Assembly: GCA_965218945.1 (NCBI GenBank)
Contig: OZ244718.1
Span: 1-64,000 of the forward strand
DNA: 64,000 nt
Direction: 5' to 3'
Source of the DNA: DAOUJW01 sp965218945
GTDB taxonomy: Bacteria > Chloroflexota > Dehalococcoidia > Lucifugimonadales > UBA2985
In this document: positions 58,692 to 64,000 of the stretch, one piece after another
Position numbering within the stretch: the stretch's first letter is position 1
Layout of the letters: each line of letters opens with the position of its first letter
Made by a program: the position numbers and the translations under genes
The notes under the pieces: generated by a model
Seen by the model: only the letters and a program-made list of their open reading frames with translations
What the model was told of the DNA's origin: nothing
Database searches by the model: none

Positions 58692-61600
58692 CTAGCCTCC
58701 CGGCCCGGAAACGGTGAACTCCAGTCTGTTGGACAGCTTCCTGCCGTCCTCCGTGCAGATGGCCCCATCGTCGGTGCAGTCCGTGGTGGCCGGCAGAGTA
58801 ATGGTGACATCGCCGTTGCCGTCCGGCTCGACCGTGATCCGCCACCATGTGTTGGGGGTGTCCCTGTCCATGCGCTGGGCCTTCTTCACCTCGCCCCCAA
58901 CCACCGTGAACGCATCGTCCCGAAGAGTCTTGTAACTCAGGCCGAATTGCTCACTGAACCGGATTTCAAAGGTGAACACATCCGTGCCGTTGTGGGTCGT
59001 GGCGGCATTCTCCAGGCTTACCGTCAGTGGCGAGGGAGCCTGTACCACCGTCTCCGTCGCCTCGCTGGTCAGGGACTCGGCGTTATCAGCATCGTCGGTG
59101 AAGGTCACCCGCACCTGGACGGTCTGGCCTTGCTCGCTGGAGGTGAGGGTGTAGCTGGAGCCGGTGGCTCCGTCGATGTCCGACCCGCCGGCAGTCCACT
59201 GGTAGGTGTAGGAAACCTTCGTCAGGCCGTCCTCGTCGGCGATGCCCGCCGTGCCCGCCGTCAGGGTCTGGCCCACCTCGGGGGTGCCGCTGATGGTGGG
59301 CACGCCGGTGGCCTGAGTGTTCTGTTCCTCCTGCTCCGGCTGCGGCCCGGGCAGGGTCGTCGCCGCACCCTGGTATAGCATTGCCCCATCCTGAGTACAG
59401 ATCCCGCCCGCATCGCAGGATTGTCCGGCTGCCAGGGTGAATACGATGTCTTCGTTGTCCTCCGGGTCAAGGAAGAATATCCAGGCGTTCTCCAGTCCCT
59501 CCTCCTGGTGTTGGCTCACCGAGCGCACCGTTGCGCCGGTCAACGATACCGATGGCGTGGTCTTCTCGAACGGCTTCACCGGCAGGCTGAACGTAGCGAT
59601 CACCTGGGGCCGGTCGTCGCCGCCCCTGTGGCGAGTCGACTGGAACGGGCTGACGGGGAATGTCGCGGTCAGCGATGGTTCGTCCTCCGGTTCTTCCGTC
59701 GCCTCGGCTACCGTGAACGACACCGATATAGACTGCAGCGCATTGCCGCCGCGATTGGCTTCGGGATAGGCCGTCGCCTGCAGCGTGTAGGCGCCCGGCG
59801 GCAGGCCCTCGCCGCCCTCGGCGTACAGCGTGTACGGCGCTTCATTGTCTGTGCGTGTGACAGTCTTCGCCCCGGAGAGTTCGAGGCGTACGCTGTTCAC
59901 GCCTGTGTCCGGCATGGTCTCCACTCGGATTCCGTACTGCCTGTCGGCTGGGTCGTCCAGCGTCACCGTGTCGCCGTCGCCGACCCCGCCTATATCGGTT
60001 TCGGTTGCCGCGTTGACCAATGTGAACCCGGTCAGGCTTTCCTCGGTGTTGGTTATTGTCCCGAAGGCGCCGGCGCGAGCGATGAGTGCGCCGGAGGCGT
60101 TGCTCAGCCGGAGTATGAACTCTTCCCCGCTGTCCTCGACGGCATCGTCGATGATTGGGACTGACACGGTTTTCTCCGTGTCGGTGGGGGCGAAGGTCAG
60201 GAGCCCGCTTCTTGTGATGTAGTCGCTGCCGGCTCGGGCCCTCAGGTCGACGGTGCGGTAGATCACCGTTACCGGTGTGGTGCGCTGTTGGTGCCCTGTG
60301 ATCCACAGGTCGAAGACGATGACGTCGTTGGCGCCCTCCCGGCCGTGGCCCCCGGTGACGCCGATCGTTGGCAGTGCGAGGATCCCGGTGGCTCCCACGG
60401 TGGTCACCGTGATGATGGGAGATGAGGGGCTGGCCCCGCGGCTGAAGTCGATATCGTTGACGATGGTTGGGGTGTTGGTGTGGAACAACGTCCGTATTCG
60501 GTAATAGAGTGTGGCGTCCTCCCCGATTCTGGTCATGATGGAGTTTGTCCCTCGCGGGTGCCGCCCGTGTCCCAGGTACTGCTGGTCGCAGTAGGGAAAT
60601 TGGCAGTAGGGGTCACGGGCCCAGGTCACGCCGTCGCGGGAGTACTCGAGACTGTAGCCTATGATGGTCGCGCCGGACCGGGCTCTGGGCTCGTTCCACG
60701 AGATTTTGACGTACTCTGAGGATGGGGCTTCCGCTCTCAGGTTTGTGGGTGCTGCCGGAGCGCCTGCGAGCGGCACTGCGCTGTAGTCAAAGCTGTGTCC
60801 TGCGCCCTGGTCGTTCACTGCCCGCAGGTAGACTCGAGTGAAGGTGCCGTTGCTGCGGGTGATCTCGTAGAGCCCGTGGTTGTCGCCGCCGGGGGCGCTG
60901 TCGGGGATTTCGACCCAGTGGCCGTTGCACTGGGATTTCTGCCGCAAGCAGTATTCGTAGTGCAGGATTGGGGTGCCGCCGTCCCGCAGAGGTTCGATCC
61001 ACTGGACGATCACCTTGCCCTCGCCGGGGGAGAGCTGTCCCCCGCGGGGCTTGTCCGGGGTCGTGATTGGCTGGGGTATTCCGAGCGCCTCGTTTGAGGC
61101 GGCACTTTCGTCGGCGTTGTTCACCGCGCGCAGCTTGAAGTGGTAGCTGGTGCCGTTGGTGAGCCCGGTCACGGTGTAGCTGGTTGCGTTCAGCCCGGTG
61201 ACCCCGCTGTTCGGGATGTTCATCCAGGTGCCGAACGGGCCGTTTCCGGTCTTCTGCCGGTATTCATATCTGATGATGGGGCTGCCGCCGTTGTCCAACG
61301 GAGTCTGCCAGGTCAGCTCGACGGCGGTGTTTTTGCTCTTTGCCGAGAGTTCGCGCGGGGCGTCCGGCGCGACCGCCATCGGCGTTGTGGTCTCCGATGC
61401 CGCCATGCCCTTGGTGGTCGCGGTTGCCGCGCGTATCTCGAAGGTGTGGAGCGTCCCGTTGGTGAGCCCGGTCACGGTGTACTGGGTGGTGTTTATGTTG
61501 CTGCCGAGGACGTTGGTCCAGGTGGTGAACGAATCGGTGCCGGCCCTATGCCGGTATTCGTACCGCAGGATCGCGTTGCCGCCGTCGGAGGCCGGCGCAG

Positions 61601-64000
61601 TCCAATCAAGCCTGACCTGGCCGTTGCCCGGGGTCAACGTGAAGTTCTGCGGGACGCTGGGGACCGTGACCGGTGTGGCGCTAGCCTCGTTGGATGGCAG
61701 GCCTTCGCCCATTGGGTTCTTTGCCCGTACCCTGAAGGTGTAGTTGGTCCCGTTGGTGAGGCCGGTGACCGTGTGCTCGGTCGTGTTGGCGTTGGAGCCG
61801 GAGATGTTGATCCCGGAACCGAAGGGGGTGCTGCCGGTCTTCTGCTGGTACTCGTAGCCGGTGATGGTGTTGCCGCCGTCGGATATGGGTGCTGTCCATT
61901 GGAGGTGTACCTGGCCATCGCCGGGCTCTGCTGTGAGACCTGTTGGAGCGCCGGGGATGGAAGCGGGTATCAGGACGGGGCTGAGCGTGCCGGGGCCGGG
62001 TCCGAAATCGTTGACGGCTCGAATCCCGATTGCATACGCGACGCCGTTGGTGAGGCTGGTTACCGTGTATTCGGTGGTGTTGACGTCGCTGCCTGGGATG
62101 TTCGTCCACGTAGTGTGGGTCATCTCGTTGGTGGTGTCGTAGACGTTGTACTGGTAGCGCAGGATCGTGTTTCCGTTGTCGGCGGGCGTTGTCCAGTTGA
62201 CCGTTATCTGTTGGTTGCCTGCAGTCGCCGTGACGGTCGGCGGCGGGTCGGGAAAGTTTGCCGGAGTGGCCGTCGCCTCGTTGGATGCTGTGCCTGCGTC
62301 GATGTCGTTTCGTGCCCGGACCTTGAAGGTGTAGCTCGTCCCGTTGGTGAGTGAGATGACCGTGTACCCGGTGGTGCTGGCGCTGCTTCCTATGATTCGG
62401 AGCCACGGGCCGAATGCATTGGTGCCGGCTTTCTGCTGGTACTCGTAGTAGTTGATGGTGATACCGCCGTTGAACGTCGGCGCGGTCCATTCGAGGCGGA
62501 CTTTGCCGTTGTGCGGTTCGGCCATGAGGTTTGTCGGGGCCGTTGGGAATGTTGCCGGGATGAGGTTTTCTCGGCTTTTTCCAGGGCCGGGGCCGACGCT
62601 ATTCACCGGCCGTACGCCGAAGTTATACGGCACTCCGTTGGTGAGGCCGGTCACGGTATAGGCAACGGTGGCGGCGTTGCTGCCCGGGATGTTGGTCCAT
62701 CTGCTGATGAGGTGGATATTGGTATCGGCGTTTAGGACAAAATATTGGTACCTGAGGATTGCGCTGCCGTTGTTGGCTGGCGGGTCCCATATCAGCGCGA
62801 TTTGTCCGTCGCTTGGGGTCGTCCCGATGGTGGCGATCTGGTCCGGCACGTCCACGGTGGCGGTGGCTTGGTTGGAGGGGCCGCTGTCGCCGTTGGCGTT
62901 GACCGCCTGTACCTCGAAGGTGAAGGTCGTGGGCGGGTTATTTGCGGTGAGGCCACTCACCGTGTAGCTGGTCGCGTTGGCCTCGGTGGCGGCGCTGTCG
63001 GGGATGTTGGTCCATGGGCCGAACGCGTTGCTGCCGGTCTTGAATCGGCCCTGATGCTTGGTTACGGCGCTGCCGCCGTCGGATGCCGGCGCGGTCCAGC
63101 TCAGGTCGAAAGCCAACTGGGGCGTGGTGTCCGGGGCGGGCTCCGCCGTGAGCATGGTCGGCGCGTCCGGTACCGTTAGAGCGTTTACCGGGCCAATCTC
63201 GGGGCTGTAGCGCGGGTACTCCTGGTTCCCGGCGGCGTCGTCGAAGATGACTCGGACCTTGAGGTTCTTGCCGACGTCGTCGGCGGTCGGGGTGTAGCTC
63301 GGGCCGGTCTCGCCGGCAAGCTCGGTCTCGTCGGCGCCGTCCACCCGGATCCACTGGTAGAGGTACAAGACGTTGTCGAGTCCGTCGGTGGAGTCCGTGA
63401 TCCCGGAGATATCGGCCGTCAGTTCGATGTGCTGCTGAGCAGTGGCATCGAGAGTCGGGACGCCGGCCGCGGCGGTGTTGCCCGGCTGGGCGCCCGGCAG
63501 GTCGTAGGCGTAGAGCTGGACGTCGCTGGAGTCGACCACCCAGAGCACGCGGCCGTCGAACCAGAGGCCCTCCGGGTCCGCGTTGTCGGTGTCCAGGGAA
63601 AGGTTTTTGTCGTCGTCCCGGGTCCGGTCGGCCAGCTGGTAGGCGTAGATCTTCTCGTCCACGTGGTCTGCAACGAAGAGCGTCGTGCCGTTGGACCACA
63701 TGCCGCTGGGGCGGTGGTTGTTGATGGTGCCGTCGGTGTTGCTCGGACTCAGCGTGCCGGCGCCGATGTCCAAGGTGGAGGCATGGCTTCCGTCGGAGCG
63801 CAGATAGACGAAGATTTTGCTGATGAGGTGGCTACTGGTGTCGTTCGCCACCCAGAGGTGGGTGCTGTCGCACGACAGGCCATGGGCGCTACCGTTGTCG
63901 GCGTCCAGGGTGACGTCCTTGCTGGAGTCCCGGGTCGTATCGGACATCTTGTAGGCGTAGACCTTGTTGTCGCCGCTGTCGGCGACGAACATGGTGGTTC
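58692..64000 (-). CDS. Giant secreted modular repeat protein 3, N-terminus outside window
   Basis: The open frame runs to the right edge, with 1,766 residues visible from the first Met and the true start beyond the window. The visible part begins with propeller-like repeats (MFVADSGDNKVYAYK, LFVADHVDEKIYAYQ, LWVVDSSDVQLYAYD), then an Ig-like domain, about nine FnIII domains in tandem (TVTGLTNGTxYTFxVRA pattern, roughly every 95 residues), a Calx-beta domain, a unique domain, one Ig-like repeat and the closing domain ending RKLSNRLEFTVSGPGG. The closing domain is shared with giant 2. It is probably secreted like the others, although no signal peptide can be seen. Confidence 0.8.
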   Translation of the reverse strand, partial: TTMFVADSGDNKVYAYKMSDTTRDSSKDVTLDADNGSAHGLSCDSTHLWVANDTSSHLISKIFVYLRSDGSHASTLDIGAGTLSPSNTDGTINNHRPSGMWSNGTTLFVADHVDEKIYAYQLADRTRDDDKNLSLDTDNADPEGLWFDGRVLWVVDSSDVQLYAYDLPGAQPGNTAAAGVPTLDATAQQHIELTADISGITDSTDGLDNVLYLYQWIRVDGADETELAGETGPSYTPTADDVGKNLKVRVIFDDAAGNQEYPRYSPEIGPVNALTVPDAPTMLTAEPAPDTTPQLAFDLSWTAPASDGGSAVTKHQGRFKTGSNAFGPWTNIPDSAATEANATSYTVSGLTANNPPTTFTFEVQAVNANGDSGPSNQATATVDVPDQIATIGTTPSDGQIALIWDPPANNGSAILRYQYFVLNADTNIHLISRWTNIPGSNAATVAYTVTGLTNGVPYNFGVRPVNSVGPGPGKSRENLIPATFPTAPTNLMAEPHNGKVRLEWTAPTFNGGITINYYEYQQKAGTNAFGPWLRIIGSSASTTGYTVISLTNGTSYTFKVRARNDIDAGTASNEATATPANFPDPPPTVTATAGNQQITVNWTTPADNGNTILRYQYNVYDTTNEMTHTTWTNIPGSDVNTTEYTVTSLTNGVAYAIGIRAVNDFGPGPGTLSPVLIPASIPGAPTGLTAEPGDGQVHLQWTAPISDGGNTITGYEYQQKTGSTPFGSGINISGSNANTTEHTVTGLTNGTNYTFRVRAKNPMGEGLPSNEASATPVTVPSVPQNFTLTPGNGQVRLDWTAPASDGGNAILRYEYRHRAGTDSFTTWTNVLGSNINTTQYTVTGLTNGTLHTFEIRAATATTKGMAASETTTPMAVAPDAPRELSAKSKNTAVELTWQTPLDNGGSPIIRYEYRQKTGNGPFGTWMNIPNSGVTGLNATSYTVTGLTNGTSYHFKLRAVNNADESAASNEALGIPQPITTPDKPRGGQLSPGEGKVIVQWIEPLRDGGTPILHYEYCLRQKSQCNGHWVEIPDSAPGGDNHGLYEITRSNGTFTRVYLRAVNDQGAGHSFDYSAVPLAGAPAAPTNLRAEAPSSEYVKISWNEPRARSGATIIGYSLEYSRDGVTWARDPYCQFPYCDQQYLGHGRHPRGTNSIMTRIGEDATLYYRIRTLFHTNTPTIVNDIDFSRGASPSSPIITVTTVGATGILALPTIGVTGGHGREGANDVIVFDLWITGHQQRTTPVTVIYRTVDLRARAGSDYITRSGLLTFAPTDTEKTVSVPIIDDAVEDSGEEFILRLSNASGALIARAGAFGTITNTEESLTGFTLVNAATETDIGGVGDGDTVTLDDPADRQYGIRVETMPDTGVNSVRLELSGAKTVTRTDNEAPYTLYAEGGEGLPPGAYTLQATAYPEANRGGNALQSISVSFTVAEATEEPEDEPSLTATFPVSPFQSTRHRGGDDRPQVIATFSLPVKPFEKTTPSVSLTGATVRSVSQHQEEGLENAWIFFLDPEDNEDIVFTLAAGQSCDAGGICTQDGAMLYQGAATTLPGPQPEQEEQNTQATGVPTISGTPEVGQTLTAGTAGIADEDGLTKVSYTYQWTAGGSDIDGATGSSYTLTSSEQGQTVQVRVTFTDDADNAESLTSEATETVVQAPSPLTVSLENAATTHNGTDVFTFEIRFSEQFGLSYKTLRDDAFTVVGGEVKKAQRMDRDTPNTWWRITVEPDGNGDVTITLPATTDCTDDGAICTEDGRKLSNRLEFTVSGPGG

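Noticed and set aside
1..64000. tRNA or rRNA genes
   Set aside because: No cloverleaf with a plausible acceptor and T-arm and no conserved rRNA segment was seen on reading. A tRNAscan or Infernal run would be decisive.
8323..64000. Sortase, PEP-CTERM, type IX or autotransporter anchoring of the giant proteins
   Set aside because: No LPxTG, PEP-plus-membrane segment, conserved type IX signal or barrel domain is visible at any C-terminus.

Overview
The window is GC-rich and dense with genes. It holds no rRNA or tRNA that I can see. Three things suggest an uncultured environmental Chloroflexota-like bacterium (Dehalococcoidia or sponge-symbiont type): a one-polypeptide sensor kinase plus OmpR-type regulator, a transfer apparatus of PrgI/TrbL/VirB4 type, and giant secreted repeat proteins. 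That placement is an inference with low to moderate confidence.

Layout. (1) 1-3512 carries a small 5'-truncated gene, a DUF6094-type DNA methylase, a small Cys-rich protein and the front of an SNF2-like helicase. (2) 3513-43299 is a 39.8-kb integrative element that splits the helicase gene. It carries a small HTH gene, a hybrid kinase with an EEP-family nuclease, a 4,922-residue secreted modular protein with its own HTH gene, a protein with four HTH domains, two repeat-rich intergenic regions, a type IV secretion operon (27.6-38.3 kb), small HTH genes, a PAPS-reductase-like protein, a DUF1016 nuclease and a large serine recombinase at the right end. (3) 43300-48415 resumes the helicase and continues as a PRTRC-type locus: ubiquitin-like protein, E2-like protein, JAB peptidase, ThiF/E1-like protein, a DUF2958 protein and others. 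(4) 48.5-64 kb holds two more giant secreted-protein genes on the minus strand. Each has a small HTH gene at its 3' side and a small CxxC protein gene beyond that.

The two element ends fit together precisely. At each junction a GA dinucleotide lies next to element sequence, and the two element ends form an imperfect 22-bp inverted repeat (17 of 22 matching) around it. Joining across GA restores a continuous 785-residue helicase reading FETDYSVYVMRQASRRSWRIGQ and also gives the recombinase a different, probably native, C-terminus. Integration therefore appears to swap the 3' ends of both genes.

The most unusual pattern is a repeated cassette: a giant modular secreted protein, a small HTH gene directly 3' of it, copies of a short dispersed motif (consensus near CATGTGTGCGGGCTTTTTT) on both sides of the HTH gene, and, upstream of the two giant genes whose 5' ends are visible, a shared 16-bp box (CTAGCACAGACGTTCA) followed by a long poly-C tract (22 and 14 C). 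This looks like a family of surface proteins with a possible slip-strand expression switch. One copy travels on the integrative element. The function is inferred; the shared sequences are visible directly.
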